Below are positions 52,375 through 63,597 of a stretch of DNA of 64,000 bases, one piece after another. The DNA is from Streptomyces pacificus. GTDB lineage: Bacteria > Actinomycetota > Actinomycetes > Streptomycetales > Streptomycetaceae. The DNA lies in contig NZ_BLLG01000004.1 of the NCBI RefSeq assembly GCF_011766325.1, positions 480,720-544,719 on the forward strand, written 5' to 3'. The notes under the pieces are model-generated. The model was not told the DNA's origin and did no database searches. It saw only the letters and a program-made list of their open reading frames with translations. Every line of letters begins with the position of its first letter. Position 1 is the stretch's first letter. The position numbers and the translations under genes are program-made.

Positions 52375-54777
52375 TCACGCCGCGGCCCGTACCGGCACCT
52401 CGGCCGGGGACAGCGCGATCCGGAGGACCTGGCGGACGTCCGCCACGGGGTGCACCTCCAGCTTCTCCAGGACCTCGGCGGGGACGTCGTCCAGATCGGC
52501 CTCGTTGCGCTTGGGGATCACGACCGTGGTGATCCCGGCGCGGTGCGCGGCCAGCAGCTTCTGCTTCACGCCGCCGATCGGCAGCACCCGCCCGGTCAGC
52601 GACACCTCACCGGTCATCGCCACGTCCGTGCGGGCCGGCCGCCCGGAGAGCAGCGACGCCAGCGCCGTCGTCATGGTGATGCCGGCGCTCGGCCCGTCCT
52701 TGGGGACCGCTCCCGCCGGGAAGTGGATGTGCACGCCGCGGTCCTTCAGATCGCCGACGGGCAGCTCCAGTTCCGCACCGTGCGAGCGGAGGAAGCTCAG
52801 TGCGATCTGTGCGGACTCCTTCATGACGTCGCCGAGCTGACCGGTGAGACTCAGTCCGGAGGCGCCGGTCTCCGGGTCGGCGAGCGACGCCTCGACGTAG
52901 AGGACGTCGCCCCCGGCACCGGTGACCGCGAGCCCCGTGGCCACACCCGGCACCGCGGTGCGGCGCTCCGCCGGGTCCTGCGCGGACTCGGGCACATGGT
53001 GCGGCCTGCCGATCAGGGCGCGCAGGTCGCCGTCGCCCACGGTGAACGGCAGCTCCCGCCCGCCCAGTTCGTGCTGGGCCGCGACCTTGCGGAGCAGCCT
53101 GGCGATCGCACGCTCCAGGTTCCGCACGCCCGCCTCACGGGTGTACTCGCCCGCCATCCTGCGCAGCGCCGACTCCTCCAGGGCCACCTCGCCCGGCTCC
53201 AGGCCGGCTCGCTCCAGCTGGCGCGGGAGCAGGTGGTCCCGGGCGATGACGACCTTCTCGTCCTCGGTGTAGCCGTCGAGCCTGACCAGTTCCATCCGGT
53301 CGAGCAGCGCCTGCGGAATGGCCTCCAGGACGTTCGCCGTGGCCAGGAAGACCACGTCCGACAGGTCGAGTTCGACCTCCAGGTAGTGGTCGCGGAACGT
53401 GTGGTTCTGCGCCGGGTCGAGGACTTCGAGCAGCGCCGCCGCGGGATCGCCCCGGAAGTCGGAGCCCACCTTGTCGATCTCGTCGAGGAGGACCACCGGG
53501 TTCATGGAGCCGGCCTCCTTGACGGCGCGGACGATCCGGCCGGGCAGCGCGCCGACGTAGGTGCGCCGGTGGCCGCGGATCTCCGCCTCGTCCCGGACGC
53601 CGCCGAGCGCGACGCGGACGAACGTGCGTCCCATCGCGTGGGCGACGGACTCGCCGAGCGAGGTCTTGCCCACGCCGGGCGGGCCGACGAGGGCGAGGAC
53701 CGCGCCGCCGCGCCGGCCGCCGACCACGCCGAGTCCGCGGTCGGAGCGCCGCTTGCGGACCGCGAGGTACTCGGTGATGCGTTCCTTCACGTCGTCCAGG
53801 CCGGCGTGCTCGGCGTCCAGGACGGCCCTGGCTCCCCGGATGTCGTAGGCGTCCTCGGTGCGTTCCTTCCAGGGCAGTTCGAGCACGGTGTCGAGCCAGG
53901 TGCGGATCCAGGAGCCCTCGGGGCCCTGGTCGCCGGCTCGCTCGAGCTTGTCGACCTCCTTCAGAGCGGCCTCGCGGACCCTCTCCGGGAGGTCGGCCGC
54001 CTCGACCCGGGATCGGTAGTCGTCGGACTCCTCGCCGTCGGACTCGCCGCCCAGTTCGCGCAGTTCCCTGCGGACCGCGTCGAGCTGGCGGCGCAGCAGG
54101 AACTCGCGCTGCTGCTTGTCGACGCCCTCCTGGACGTCCTTGGCGATCGACTCGGCCACGTCCTGCTCGGCGAGGTGCTCGCGGAGCTGCTCGGTGGCGA
54201 GCCTGAGCCGGGCGACCGGATCGCTGGTCTCCAGCAGCTCGACCTTCTGGGCGGTCGACAGGAAGGGCGAGTAGCCGGCGTTGTCGGCGAGGGCGGGCAC
54301 GTCGTCGATCTGCTGGACGCGGTCCACGACCTGCCACGCCCCGCGCTTGCGCAGCCAGCTGGTGGCGAGGGCCTTGTACTCCTTCACGAGCTCCGTGACC
54401 GAACCGGGCAGCGGGTCGGGCAGGGTCTCGTCGATGAGGGTGCCGTGGATCCACAGGGCGCCGCCGGGACCGGTCGTACCGGCGCCGACGCGGACCCGGC
54501 TGCGGCCGCGGATCAGGGCGCCGGGGTCGCCGTCGGAGAGCCGCCCGACCTGCTCCACGGTACCGAGCACACCGGTGGCGGCGTAGGTGCCGTCGATCCG
54601 GGGGACGAGCAGCACCCGCGGCTTTCGCGGCTCCGCCCGTGCCGCCGCCTGGGCGGCTTCCACGGCGGCCCGTACCTCGTTGTCGGACAGGTCGAGGGGT
54701 ACCACCATCCCGGGCAGCACGACCTCGTCGTCGAGCGGAAGCACAGGCAAGGTGAGCGGTGCGGGCGTCGAAGCCAT
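52375..54777 (-). CDS. lon: ATP-dependent Lon protease
   Basis: An 800-residue LonA protease: N-terminal substrate domain (~8-205), coiled coil, AAA+ ATPase with Walker A GPPGVGKT (365-372) and Walker B LLDEIDK (430-436), and protease domain with catalytic S697 (PKDGPSAG) and Lys in GGVKQK (738-740). Complete. It degrades misfolded proteins in the cytoplasm. ATG 54777 follows AAGGGGAG. A HAIR inverted repeat lies 23 bp upstream, so it should be repressed by HspR and induced by heat, as known for S. coelicolor lon. Confidence 0.97.
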   Translation of the reverse strand: MASTPAPLTLPVLPLDDEVVLPGMVVPLDLSDNEVRAAVEAAQAAARAEPRKPRVLLVPRIDGTYAATGVLGTVEQVGRLSDGDPGALIRGRSRVRVGAGTTGPGGALWIHGTLIDETLPDPLPGSVTELVKEYKALATSWLRKRGAWQVVDRVQQIDDVPALADNAGYSPFLSTAQKVELLETSDPVARLRLATEQLREHLAEQDVAESIAKDVQEGVDKQQREFLLRRQLDAVRRELRELGGESDGEESDDYRSRVEAADLPERVREAALKEVDKLERAGDQGPEGSWIRTWLDTVLELPWKERTEDAYDIRGARAVLDAEHAGLDDVKERITEYLAVRKRRSDRGLGVVGGRRGGAVLALVGPPGVGKTSLGESVAHAMGRTFVRVALGGVRDEAEIRGHRRTYVGALPGRIVRAVKEAGSMNPVVLLDEIDKVGSDFRGDPAAALLEVLDPAQNHTFRDHYLEVELDLSDVVFLATANVLEAIPQALLDRMELVRLDGYTEDEKVVIARDHLLPRQLERAGLEPGEVALEESALRRMAGEYTREAGVRNLERAIARLLRKVAAQHELGGRELPFTVGDGDLRALIGRPHHVPESAQDPAERRTAVPGVATGLAVTGAGGDVLYVEASLADPETGASGLSLTGQLGDVMKESAQIALSFLRSHGAELELPVGDLKDRGVHIHFPAGAVPKDGPSAGITMTTALASLLSGRPARTDVAMTGEVSLTGRVLPIGGVKQKLLAAHRAGITTVVIPKRNEADLDDVPAEVLEKLEVHPVADVRQVLRIALSPAEVPVRAAA

Positions 54778-54799
54778 GATCTCCCCTTCGGCAGTCAAG

Positions 54800-54818
54800 T
54801 TGAGTTACATCGACTCAA
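54800..54818. promoter_or_regulatory. HAIR element (HspR operator) of lon
   Basis: TTGAGT-N7-ACTCAA, matching the HAIR consensus (CTTGAGT-N7-ACTCAAG) except at the outermost bases. It lies directly upstream of lon. Confidence 0.9.
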
Positions 54819-55084
54819 TGCGAAGGGGGCCACCGATGTTCCCGGGCGGATGTTCGCTGTGAGCGATTCCACTCGGCCCGTTCGGAATCCGCCCCGGGAC
54901 CCGAGCGGAACCCGCCCCCGAGCGCGCACGCGAACCCGGGCTCGCCCCGAGCGCGAACCGACCCGAGCACCGGGCGGAGCGCCCGGGGGCCGCGACCGGG
55001 GCCGCCCCGTCCGCCCGCCCGGATCATCGGGGCCGCCCCCGTCCACCCGCCCGGATCCCGGAACAGGCCTTAGCCTGAGGGCCC

Positions 55085-55789
55085 ATGGACCCCATGGACC
55101 CCTTCGGCCACGCCACCGCCCCCCGGACCCTCGACCGGCGCGAAGGGCCGTACGGCGAGGTCGTCCTGCGTGAACGCCGGGGTCCCGACGGGGAGATCCA
55201 CGAGATCATCGCCAACGGCTGCTTCCTGATGGACACCTCGGACGGCCGCTCGGAGCGGCTGCTCATGGACGCCGCCCACCGGGCCCTCGCCGGCCGCCGC
55301 GACCCGTCCGTGCTGATCGGCGGGCTTGGCGTCGGCTTCTCCCTGGCCCGCGCGGCAGCCGAGCCCGGCTGGTCCCGGATCACCGTCGCCGAACGGGAGC
55401 CGGCGATCATCGACTGGCACACCGCGGGTCCGCTGAGGCGCATCTCCGCCGCGGCGCTGGCCGATCCGCGCACCACCGTCCTGCACACGGACCTGGTGGC
55501 GTACCTCCTCCACACCACGGACAGCTACGACGCGCTCTGCCTCGACATCGACAACGGCCCCGACTGGACCGTCACCGAGGACAACGGCAGCCTCTACGCA
55601 CCGGACGGGCTGAGGGCGTGCGCACGGCGGCTGAACCCCGGAGGGGTCCTCGCCGTCTGGTCGGCACAGCCCTCCGAGAATTTCGAGCGGACGTTGCGGA
55701 ATGCCGGATTCAGCGGGGTAAGAACCGAAGAGATCGCGGTTGCACGAGGCGTTCCCGACGTGGTCCACCTGGCAGTTCGGCCTGCGTAG
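55085..55789 (+). CDS. spermidine synthase-like / class I methyltransferase-fold protein
   Basis: A 234-residue Rossmann-fold protein. LIGGLGVGFSLARAAAEPGW and ITVAEREPAIIDWH form the SAM-type site; YDALCLDIDNGPDW resembles the spermidine synthase D-x-D region. The start could also be the second in-frame ATG (55094; MDPMDP repeat). Actual polyamine synthesis is unproven; many such proteins in actinomycetes are uncharacterised. Confidence 0.75.
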   Translation: MDPMDPFGHATAPRTLDRREGPYGEVVLRERRGPDGEIHEIIANGCFLMDTSDGRSERLLMDAAHRALAGRRDPSVLIGGLGVGFSLARAAAEPGWSRITVAEREPAIIDWHTAGPLRRISAAALADPRTTVLHTDLVAYLLHTTDSYDALCLDIDNGPDWTVTEDNGSLYAPDGLRACARRLNPGGVLAVWSAQPSENFERTLRNAGFSGVRTEEIAVARGVPDVVHLAVRPA

Positions 55790-55872
55790 CCGGGACCTGG
55801 GCGGTGCCCTTACGCTGCCTACCTGACATACCGATCTATACGCAGCTCGCAGTGCGCGACAGGGGCGGGGCG

Positions 55873-56616
55873 ATGGAGCAGACACATACCGGCGGCAACG
55901 GCGCGGTGGCACACCCGACCGGAAGTGCCCAGCGCCGGGTGCTGGTCGTCGAGGACGACACCACCCTCGTCGACGCCGTCTCGGCCCGTCTGCGCGCCGA
56001 GGGGTTCCTGGTCCAGACCGCGGCCGACGGCCCTGCGGCCGTGGAGGCCGCGGAGGCCTGGCAGCCGGATCTGATGGTCCTCGACGTGATGCTGCCCGGC
56101 TTCGACGGCCTCGAGGTGTGCCGCCGGGTCCAGGCGCGGCGCCCCGTCCCGGTGCTGATGCTCACCGCGCGTGACGACGAGACCGACATGCTGGTCGGGC
56201 TCGGCGTGGGCGCCGACGACTACATGACGAAGCCGTTCTCGATGCGCGAGCTCGCCGCCCGGGTGCATGTGCTGCTGCGGCGGGTGGAGCGCGCCGCGCT
56301 GGCCGCCGTGACGCCGCGCAGCGGGATCCTGCGCCTGGGTGAACTGGAGATCGACCACGCCCAGCGCCGCGTACGCGTCCGGAACGAGGACGTGCACCTC
56401 ACACCGACCGAGTTCGACCTGCTGGTCTGCCTGGCCGGCACGCCGCGCGCGGTCCTCTCCCGGGAGCAGCTGCTGGCCCAGGTGTGGGACTGGGCGGACG
56501 CCTCCGGCACCCGTACGGTCGACAGCCATGTCAAGGCGCTGCGCCGCAAGATCGGCGCCGAGCGGATCCGCACGGTCCACGGCGTCGGGTACGCCCTGGA
56601 GAGCCCGGCTCCATGA
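55873..56616 (+). CDS. OmpR/PhoB-type response regulator
   Basis: A 247-residue regulator. Receiver with D71 (MVLDVMLPG) as phosphoacceptor and K120 (YMTKPF); C-terminal winged helix (LGELEIDHAQRRVR...TPTEFDLLVCL...RTVDSHVKALRRKIG). ATG 55873. Overlaps its kinase by ATGA. Confidence 0.95.
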   Translation: MEQTHTGGNGAVAHPTGSAQRRVLVVEDDTTLVDAVSARLRAEGFLVQTAADGPAAVEAAEAWQPDLMVLDVMLPGFDGLEVCRRVQARRPVPVLMLTARDDETDMLVGLGVGADDYMTKPFSMRELAARVHVLLRRVERAALAAVTPRSGILRLGELEIDHAQRRVRVRNEDVHLTPTEFDLLVCLAGTPRAVLSREQLLAQVWDWADASGTRTVDSHVKALRRKIGAERIRTVHGVGYALESPAP

Positions 56617-57704
56617 CCCGGCGGAGCCCGCTCAGCTCCCGGCTGGGGGCGGTGGAGATCTCGGTCAAGACCAAGCTCGGCGCGCTGGTCGTCACCGCGG
56701 TGCTGATCACGACCGGGCTGGCGCTGGTCGCCTTCCGCACCGGGGCGGAGCTGCGCTACATCACGGTCTTCGCCATGATCACCACGCTGCTGATCACGCA
56801 GTTCGTGGCGCACGGGCTGACCGCTCCACTGGACGAGATGAACACCGTCGCGAAGTCGATCTCCCACGGCGACTTCAGCCGCCGGGTGCGCGGTGACGGC
56901 CGCCGCGACGAGCTCGGCGACCTCGCCTCCACGATCAACCGGATGGCGGACGATCTGGAGGCCGTGGACCGGCACCGCAAGGGGCTGGTCGCCAACGTCT
57001 CCCACGAGCTGCGCACCCCGATCGCGGCCCTGCGGGCGGTGCTGGAGAACGTCGTGGACGGCGTCTCGGCGGCCGACGCCGAGACGATGCGTACCGCCCT
57101 GCAGCAGACGGAGCGGCTGTCCCGGCTGGTCGAGACGCTGCTGGACCTCTCCCGGCTGGACAACGGGGTCGTCGCGCTCCGGGCCCGGCGCTTCGAGGTC
57201 TGGCCCTATCTGTCGGGCGTGCTCAAGGAGGCGAACCTCGCCGCCGGGCGGCGCGGGCTGCCCTCGGGTTCGGGCAACCACACCCGCAAGGACGTCCATC
57301 TCCACCTGGACGTCTCACCGCCCGAGCTGACCGCGCACGCGGACGCCGAGCGGCTCCACCAGGTCGTGGCGAACCTGATCGACAATGCGGTCAAGCACTC
57401 GCCGCCGCACGGCAGGGTCACCGTCCGTGCCCGCCGGGGCGCACAGGCCGACTCCCTGGAGCTGGAGGTGAGGGACGAGGGCCCGGGGATCCCCGAGTCG
57501 GAGTGGCACCGGGTCTTCGAGCGGTTCAACCGGGGCACCGCCCCCTCGCCGCACGGCCCGGGCAGCGACGGGGGCACCGGCCTGGGCCTGGCCATCGCGC
57601 GCTGGGCGGTGGAACTGCACGGCGGCCGCATCGGGGTGGCCGAATCGACGCGCGGCTGCCGCATCAGGGTCACCCTCCCGGGAATCCCCTCGTCACACGG
57701 TTGA
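56613..57704 (+). CDS. sensor histidine kinase, cognate of the preceding regulator
   Basis: A 363-residue membrane kinase with two helices (~22-42 and ~46-66) that leave almost no extracellular loop, so the signal is probably intramembrane or cytoplasmic. HAMP ([23 protein letters not shown]), H131 ([10 protein letters not shown]), [17 protein letters not shown] and [11 protein letters not shown]. Confidence 0.95.
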   Translation: MTRRSPLSSRLGAVEISVKTKLGALVVTAVLITTGLALVAFRTGAELRYITVFAMITTLLITQFVAHGLTAPLDEMNTVAKSISHGDFSRRVRGDGRRDELGDLASTINRMADDLEAVDRHRKGLVANVSHELRTPIAALRAVLENVVDGVSAADAETMRTALQQTERLSRLVETLLDLSRLDNGVVALRARRFEVWPYLSGVLKEANLAAGRRGLPSGSGNHTRKDVHLHLDVSPPELTAHADAERLHQVVANLIDNAVKHSPPHGRVTVRARRGAQADSLELEVRDEGPGIPESEWHRVFERFNRGTAPSPHGPGSDGGTGLGLAIARWAVELHGGRIGVAESTRGCRIRVTLPGIPSSHG

Positions 57705-58005
57705 CGTAGGGTGCGAAAAGGAGCGAAGCCCCCGGCGAACCGGACGGGCGCGTCCCCGCCTCCCCGCACCCAGGTGCCCGGGGAGCGGGGTACGGGCGCG
57801 GCCCGGCGGGCCGTGGCCGCGCTCCGCCGTACCCGGTCAGCAGGGGAACCGCGCTTGTTTCCCGCCATTTCCTGCGCCGAAACCGGTTGCCAGGTGTGAC
57901 TTAGGCGACGAAGACCGCGCCCGGCCTGCACCTCACCACCGCGTAGGCGTAGCCTTTATTTCCGCTGTCCATCACCTTGTGAAGCGGAAGAGGGCGGTTG
58001 CCGCC
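57705..58005. other. intergenic region with the kgd promoter
   Basis: About 300 bp. No gene. A relatively A/T-rich patch (GTAGCCTTTATTTCCG, 57949-57964) is a plausible promoter. Confidence 0.45.
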
Positions 58006-61000
58006 GTGTCGTCTCAGTCCCCCAGTAACTCGAGTACGTCGACCGACCCCGACGGGCAGGGGAAGAATCCCGCTGCCGCGTTCGGGGCCAATGAGTGGCT
58101 CGTCGACGAGATCTACCAGCAGTACCTCCAGGATCCGAACTCCGTCGACCGCGCCTGGTGGGACTTCTTCGCCGACTACAAGCCGGGCGGCGGGGCCACC
58201 GGCGAGGCCGCCCAGCCGCCGACCAAGACGCCGACCCAGACGCCGACCCAGACGGCGGCCACGGGCAGGCCGGCCGCGACGACCGCGCAGACGCCGGGCG
58301 CCACGCAGGCCCAGGGCACCGCGGGGGCTCCGGCGCCCGCCGCGCAGGCCGCCGCCGCGCCCGCACCGGCAGCCCCGGCGCGGCCCGCGGCCCAGGCCCA
58401 GACACCGGCCCAGGCACCGGCACCGGCACCGGCACCGGCACAAGCCGCCCCGGCGAAGCCCGCCGCTTCCGCGAAGCCCGCAGCCGCTCCGGCCAGGCCC
58501 GCCGCCCAGGCGGCCGACGGCCCGGAGATGCTGCCGCTGCGCGGCCCCTCCGCCGCGGTGGCGAAGAACATGAACGCCTCGCTGGAACTGCCGACGGCCA
58601 CGTCCGTCCGCGCCGTCCCGGTGAAGCTGCTCTTCGACAACCGCATCGTGATCAACAACCACCTGAAGCGCGCCCGGGGCGGGAAGATCTCCTTCACCCA
58701 CATCATCGGGTACGCGATGGTGCAGGCGATCAAGGCCATGCCGTCGATGAACTGGTCGTACGGCGACAGGGACGGCAAGCCGGTCCTGGTCAAGCCCCCG
58801 CACGTGAACCTCGGCCTCGCCATCGACCTGGTGAAGCCCAACGGCGACCGGCAGCTCGTCGTCGCGGCCATCAAGAAGGCCGAGACCATGAACTTCTTCG
58901 AGTTCTGGCAGGCCTACGAGGACATCGTCCGCCGCGCCCGCAGCAACAAGCTGACCATGGACGACTTCAGCGGCGTCACCGTCTCGCTGACCAACCCCGG
59001 CGGCCTCGGCACCGTGCACTCCGTGCCGCGGCTGATGCCCGGACAGTCGGTGATCATGGGTGTCGGCTCCATGGACTACCCGGCCGAGTTCCAGGGCACC
59101 TCCCAGGACACCCTGAACAAGCTGGGCGTCTCCAAGGTCATGACGCTGACCTCGACCTACGACCACCGGGTGATCCAGGGCGCCGCGTCCGGCGAGTTCC
59201 TGCGGATCGTCGCCAACCTCCTCCTCGGCGAGGACGGCTTCTACGACGACATCTTCGAGGCGCTGCGCATCCCCTACGAGCCGGTCCGCTGGCTCAAGGA
59301 CATCGACGCCTCGCACGACGACGACGTCACCAAGGCCGCCCGGGTCTTCGAGCTGATCCACTCCTACCGGGTCCGCGGCCATGTGATGGCCGACACCGAC
59401 CCGCTGGAGTACCGCCAGCGCAAGCACCCCGACCTGGACATCACCGAGCACGGGCTCACCCTGTGGGACCTGGAGCGCGAGTTCGCCGTCGGCGGCTTCG
59501 GCGGCAAGTCGATGATGAAGCTCCGCGACATCCTCGGCGTGCTGCGCGACTCGTACTGCCGCACCACCGGCATCGAGTTCATGCACATCCAGGACCCCAA
59601 GCAGCGCAAGTGGATCCAGGACCGGGTGGAGCGCCCGCACGCCAAGCCGGAGCGCGAGGAGCAGCTGCGCATCCTGCGCCGGCTGAACGCGGCCGAGGCC
59701 TTCGAGACCTTCCTGCAGACGAAGTACGTCGGCCAGAAGCGCTTCTCGCTGGAGGGCGGGGAGTCCGTCATCCCGCTGCTCGACGCGGTCATCGACTCGG
59801 CCGCCGAGTCCCGCCTCGACGAGGTCGTCATCGGCATGGCCCACCGCGGCCGGCTGAACGTGCTGGCGAACATCGTCGGCAAGTCGTACGCGCAGATCTT
59901 CCGCGAGTTCGAGGGCAACCTCGACCCCAAGTCGATGCACGGCTCCGGCGACGTGAAGTACCACCTCGGCGCCGAGGGCACCTTCACCGGCCTGGACGGC
60001 GAGCAGATCACCGTGTCGCTGGTCGCCAACCCGTCGCACCTGGAGGCCGTCGACCCGGTCCTGGAGGGCGTCGTCCGCGCCAAGCAGGACATCATCAACA
60101 AGGGCGGCACGGACTTCACCGTCCTGCCGGTCGCCCTGCACGGCGACGCGGCCTTCGCCGGCCAGGGCGTCGTCGCCGAGACGCTGAACATGTCGCAGCT
60201 GCGCGGCTACCGCACCGGCGGCACGGTCCACGTCGTCATCAACAACCAGGTCGGCTTCACCGCCGCCCCGGAGTCGTCGCGCTCGTCGATGTACGCGACC
60301 GACGTGGCCCGCATGATCGAGGCGCCGATCTTCCATGTGAACGGCGACGACCCGGAGGCGTGCGTCCGGGTGGCGCGGCTCGCCTTCGAGTTCCGCCAGA
60401 CGTTCAACAAGGACGTCGTGATCGACCTGATCTGCTACCGCCGCCGCGGTCACAACGAGGGCGACAACCCGCAGTTCACCAACCCGCAGATGGTGAACCT
60501 GATCGACAAGAAGCGCTCGGTGCGCAAGCTCTACACCGAGTCGCTCATCGGCCGCGGCGACATCACGCTGGAAGAGGCCGAGCAGGCGCTCCAGGACTTC
60601 CAGGGCCAGTTGGAGAAGGTCTTCGCGGAGGTCCGCGAGGCCACCAGCCACCCGGCCCCGGCCCAGGTCCCCGACGCCCAGGCCGAGTTCCCCGTGTCCG
60701 TCACCACGGCGATCTCCCAGGAGATCGTCAAGCGGATCGCCGAGTCCCAGGTCAACGTCCCCGAGAGCATCACCGTCCACCCGCGGCTGCTGCCCCAGCT
60801 GCAGCGCCGCGCGGCCTCCGTCGAGGACGGCACGATCGACTGGGGCATGGGCGAGACCCTCGCCATCGGCTCGCTGCTGATGGAGGGCACCCCGGTCCGG
60901 CTCGCCGGCCAGGACACCCGCCGGGGCACCTTCGGCCAGCGCCATGCGGTGCTGGTGGACCAGGAGACCAACGAGGACCACACCCCGCTGCTCTACCTGT

Positions 61001-61899
61001 CCGAGGAGCAGGCCCGCTACAACGTCTACGACTCGCTCCTCAGCGAGTACGCGGCGATGGGCTTCGAGTACGGCTACTCGCTGGCCCGCCCCGAGTCGCT
61101 GGTCATGTGGGAGGCCCAGTTCGGCGACTTCGTCAACGGCGCCCAGACCGTCGTCGACGAGTTCATCTCCTCGGCCGAGCAGAAGTGGGGCCAGACCTCC
61201 GGCGTCACCCTGCTGCTGCCGCACGGCTACGAGGGCCAGGGCCCGGACCACAGCTCCGCCCGCCCGGAGCGCTTCCTCCAGCTGTGCGCGCAGAACAACA
61301 TGACGGTCGCCATGCCGACCCTGCCGTCGAACTACTTCCACCTGCTGCGCTGGCAGGTCCACAACCCGCACCACAAGCCGCTGATCGTCTTCACCCCGAA
61401 GTCGATGCTGCGGCTGAAGGCCGCGGCGTCCAAGGCGGAGGAGTTCACCACCGGCGGCTTCCGCCCGGTCATCGGCGACACCGGGGTCGATTCGGGAGCG
61501 GTGAACGCCGCCGACATCCGCAAGGTCGTCTTCTGCTCCGGCAAGGTCTACTACGACCTCGAGGCGGAGCGGCAGAAGCGCGGTGCCACCGACACGGCCA
61601 TCATCCGCCTGGAGCGCCTGTACCCGCTGCCGGGTGCCGAACTGCAGGCCGAGATCGCGAAGTTCCCGAACGCCGAGAAGTACCTCTGGGCCCAGGAGGA
61701 GCCGGCGAACCAGGGTGCCTGGCCGTTCATCGCGCTCAACCTGATCGACCACCTGGACCTGGCGGTCGGTGCGGACATCCCGCACGGCGAGCGCCTGCGC
61801 CGCATCTCCCGCCCCCATTCGTCGTCCCCGGCGGTGGGCTCGGCGAAGCGGCACCAGGCGGAGCAGCAGCAGCTGGTCAACGAGGTCTTCGAGGCCTGA
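58006..61899 (+). CDS. kgd: 2-oxoglutarate decarboxylase/dehydrogenase, fused E2o-E1o
   Basis: A 1297-residue enzyme from GTG 58006 ([13 protein letters not shown]). Order: an E1-type N-terminal helix ([18 protein letters not shown]); a ~100-residue Ala/Pro linker; an E2o succinyltransferase-like domain (~185-410, ending [16 protein letters not shown] with catalytic His); a TPP-dependent E1 domain ([32 protein letters not shown]); and the transketolase C-terminal domain. There is no lipoyl domain, as in mycobacterial and corynebacterial Kgd/OdhA. It serves the TCA cycle with lipoylated E2p and E3. Its FHA regulator (GarA/OdhI) is not in the window. Confidence 0.97.
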   Translation: MSSQSPSNSSTSTDPDGQGKNPAAAFGANEWLVDEIYQQYLQDPNSVDRAWWDFFADYKPGGGATGEAAQPPTKTPTQTPTQTAATGRPAATTAQTPGATQAQGTAGAPAPAAQAAAAPAPAAPARPAAQAQTPAQAPAPAPAPAQAAPAKPAASAKPAAAPARPAAQAADGPEMLPLRGPSAAVAKNMNASLELPTATSVRAVPVKLLFDNRIVINNHLKRARGGKISFTHIIGYAMVQAIKAMPSMNWSYGDRDGKPVLVKPPHVNLGLAIDLVKPNGDRQLVVAAIKKAETMNFFEFWQAYEDIVRRARSNKLTMDDFSGVTVSLTNPGGLGTVHSVPRLMPGQSVIMGVGSMDYPAEFQGTSQDTLNKLGVSKVMTLTSTYDHRVIQGAASGEFLRIVANLLLGEDGFYDDIFEALRIPYEPVRWLKDIDASHDDDVTKAARVFELIHSYRVRGHVMADTDPLEYRQRKHPDLDITEHGLTLWDLEREFAVGGFGGKSMMKLRDILGVLRDSYCRTTGIEFMHIQDPKQRKWIQDRVERPHAKPEREEQLRILRRLNAAEAFETFLQTKYVGQKRFSLEGGESVIPLLDAVIDSAAESRLDEVVIGMAHRGRLNVLANIVGKSYAQIFREFEGNLDPKSMHGSGDVKYHLGAEGTFTGLDGEQITVSLVANPSHLEAVDPVLEGVVRAKQDIINKGGTDFTVLPVALHGDAAFAGQGVVAETLNMSQLRGYRTGGTVHVVINNQVGFTAAPESSRSSMYATDVARMIEAPIFHVNGDDPEACVRVARLAFEFRQTFNKDVVIDLICYRRRGHNEGDNPQFTNPQMVNLIDKKRSVRKLYTESLIGRGDITLEEAEQALQDFQGQLEKVFAEVREATSHPAPAQVPDAQAEFPVSVTTAISQEIVKRIAESQVNVPESITVHPRLLPQLQRRAASVEDGTIDWGMGETLAIGSLLMEGTPVRLAGQDTRRGTFGQRHAVLVDQETNEDHTPLLYLSEEQARYNVYDSLLSEYAAMGFEYGYSLARPESLVMWEAQFGDFVNGAQTVVDEFISSAEQKWGQTSGVTLLLPHGYEGQGPDHSSARPERFLQLCAQNNMTVAMPTLPSNYFHLLRWQVHNPHHKPLIVFTPKSMLRLKAAASKAEEFTTGGFRPVIGDTGVDSGAVNAADIRKVVFCSGKVYYDLEAERQKRGATDTAIIRLERLYPLPGAELQAEIAKFPNAEKYLWAQEEPANQGAWPFIALNLIDHLDLAVGADIPHGERLRRISRPHSSSPAVGSAKRHQAEQQQLVNEVFEA

Positions 61900-61924
61900 G
61901 GCCGCCGAGGCGGTACGCACGAGA

Positions 61925-61963
61925 CGGAGGGCCCGGCACCCGAGGGGGGTACCGGGCCCTCCG
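61925..61963 (+). terminator. kgd terminator
   Basis: A perfect 12-bp stem CGGAGGGCCCGG / CCGGGCCCTCCG with a 15-base loop, 26 bp after the stop. Confidence 0.9.
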
Positions 61964-62017
61964 GCGTGTGGGCGACGGGCCGCTGGGGGCGAGTACGCCC
62001 GCCGCGAGCAGTTCTGT

Positions 62018-62422
62018 CTACCCAGCGCCCTCGGCGGCCCGGGCCGCTTCGACGTTCTTGCCGTCCTGGGCGTTCTTGCCGTCCTCGGCAGCCTCGGTGT
62101 CCTCAGCGCCCTCGGCGTTCTTGCCGTCCTCGGCAGCCTCGGTGTCCTCAGCGCCCTCGGCGTTCTTGCCGTCCTCGGCAGCCTCGGTGTCCTCAGCGCC
62201 CTCGGCGTTCTTGTCGCCGTCCTCCGGCTCCCCCTCGGGTGCCCGCGCCTCGTCCCGTGCCGCGGGCACCCGGATGAGCACGACCCCGCTCCCGAGGTCT
62301 ATCGGCCCCCGCCCGGGATCGGCGTCACGGGCCTCCTCGAGCGTGAGCTCCTGACGCCGCCGCTCCTCCTCGGTGTGCCGCCGCCCAGGAGCGAACAGCT
62401 CGTTCAACGCGCCGCCGAACAT
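62018..62422 (-). CDS. DUF6191-like protein with three 15-residue C-terminal repeats
   Basis: A 134-residue protein. The first ~55 residues (MFGGALNELFAPGRRHTEEERRRQELTLEEARDADPGRGPIDLGSG) match small actinobacterial DUF6191-type proteins. The rest is acidic, with three exact copies of EGAEDTEAAEDGKNA plus partial copies. Function unknown. The tail is probably disordered. Confidence 0.75.
   Translation of the reverse strand: MFGGALNELFAPGRRHTEEERRRQELTLEEARDADPGRGPIDLGSGVVLIRVPAARDEARAPEGEPEDGDKNAEGAEDTEAAEDGKNAEGAEDTEAAEDGKNAEGAEDTEAAEDGKNAQDGKNVEAARAAEGAG
62072..62206. repeat. 45-bp tandem repeat, three copies
   Basis: Identical 45-bp units start at 62072, 62117 and 62162; they encode the acidic 15-residue repeats of the DUF6191-like protein. 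Confidence 0.95.
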
Positions 62423-62453
62423 GGGTGTGCTCCTGTCTGCCGGGATCTGCACT

Positions 62454-62742
62454 TCATGGTACGAACGGGCGCGGTGTGGCGGAGACGAGGGCATGCCGTG
62501 CCCACAGCTCGACGTACCCCCGGCGCCCGGTGAGCTCCAGGTTCGCCACATCGTCCGCCACACCGAGGCTCAGCGGCACCTTGTATCCCACCACGTGGTC
62601 GAACTCGACGGGTTCCACCCCGGGATTCGCGTCCCGCCACTCCTGCCAGTACGCGTAGGTGAGCGCGTCCTCTTCCTCATCGGCGCCGCAGCGACAACTT
62701 GAGCGATACTCTCGCTGCCCTGCATGTTCACTCGGGACATAT
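62454..62742 (-). pseudogene. fragment of an immunity-type (DUF1851/Tdi1-like) protein
   Basis: A minus-strand frame open from stop to stop, with no ATG/GTG/TTG at its head. From ADEEEDALTYAYWQEW it reads through VVGYKVPLSLGVADDVANLELT to a normal stop. GYKVPL-LG--D-V-NLE is typical of the C-terminal half of SMI1-like/DUF1851 immunity proteins. The N-terminal half is absent. It lies between two genes also linked to such loci. Confidence 0.5.
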
Positions 62743-62851
62743 CAGTCGGCGCCTTCGGCCTCGCATCGAATAGTTTCGGTGCTCACACCATGCCGAACAC
62801 AAAGAGAGCAGTGCCGACGTCCGGACTGAACTCAAACGCCCCGGATCGCTC

Positions 62852-62895
62852 GAAGGGCCCCACGCCACCACCGAGATGGTTGCGCAGGGCCCTTC
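62852..62895 (-). terminator. hairpin behind the HEAT-like gene
   Basis: Stem GAAGGGCCC / GGGCCCTTC (9 bp) with an inner ACCA/TGGT pairing, just past the stop at 62911 on the minus strand. Confidence 0.7.
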
Positions 62896-62910
62896 AGCAA
62901 CAGACAGAGC

Positions 62911-63402
62911 CTACTTTCCTCGCAGGGTCGCGAGGAAGGCCGTGAGCCTGGCATCGTCGCCTTCGATGCGCTCCAGAATCGACTCGGCTGTCTCCCGGCG
63001 CCGGGTTCCAAGCTCCCGGTAGACGAGCCAGAGGCCCTCACGAGCCGCATCTCGACACAGATCGCCCAGAGCCGAGTTTCCCATGCCCCTCTCCTCCTCG
63101 TCCGCCTCACCTGACACGATCTGGAAGAGCAGTGCGAGCACAAGGTCACGGGCGTCGGCCGAGAGCTCGTCGAGCAACGCCGCAAGCAGAACATGCACAG
63201 TCGGCAATGCTGCACTGTAGAGCTGCCCCTGCACGACGACGACGTTCTCCAGCTCCCAGTAGGCAGCCATCGCCTCGTCCTCAGTGCCGGCGGCAAACAG
63301 CCGCAGCAGGGCTCCGGGGACCTTCTCGGTCCGATCACCCAGAGTGCGGAACGCAGTCCAATCCAAGCGCCCGATTTCGATTTCGGCCAGGCTCTTGCTC
63401 AC
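62911..63402 (-). CDS. short HEAT-like protein, paralogue of the 29.5-kb protein
   Basis: A 163-residue, all-helical protein from GTG 63402 (VSKSLAEIEIGRLDWTAFRTLG). It shares with the protein at 29508 the pattern DW-x6-G-x4-VP-x2-L-x2-L, a V-x2-QG-x-(V/L)Y motif and a following leucine-rich helix (LLAALLDELSADARD). It corresponds to the first two or three repeats of the long protein only. Role unknown; such single-domain forms are often found with contact-toxin immunity genes, which fits the fragment next door (inference). Confidence 0.65.
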   Translation of the reverse strand: MSKSLAEIEIGRLDWTAFRTLGDRTEKVPGALLRLFAAGTEDEAMAAYWELENVVVVQGQLYSAALPTVHVLLAALLDELSADARDLVLALLFQIVSGEADEEERGMGNSALGDLCRDAAREGLWLVYRELGTRRRETAESILERIEGDDARLTAFLATLRGK

Positions 63403-63597
63403 CGCATTCTGTCCCTTCGCTGACTGATCACTTTGACGGGTCTTCGAATTTAGCCGGGGAGGGGCGCTCGCTGGCCGTGCCGCTGACTGCGGAGCGTGAC
63501 TGCCGCCGGGGAAGCCGGGCCTGAACGCGAACCGCCCGCAGCGCTTGTGGATGATCACTGTTGCTGAAGCAGTGGATCTACGAGCGACACGGGCGGC

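Noticed and set aside
58095..62354. 1419-codon plus-strand frame and a 1339-codon minus-strand frame over kgd
   Set aside because: Both are alternative frames of kgd, which has full family motifs in its own frame.
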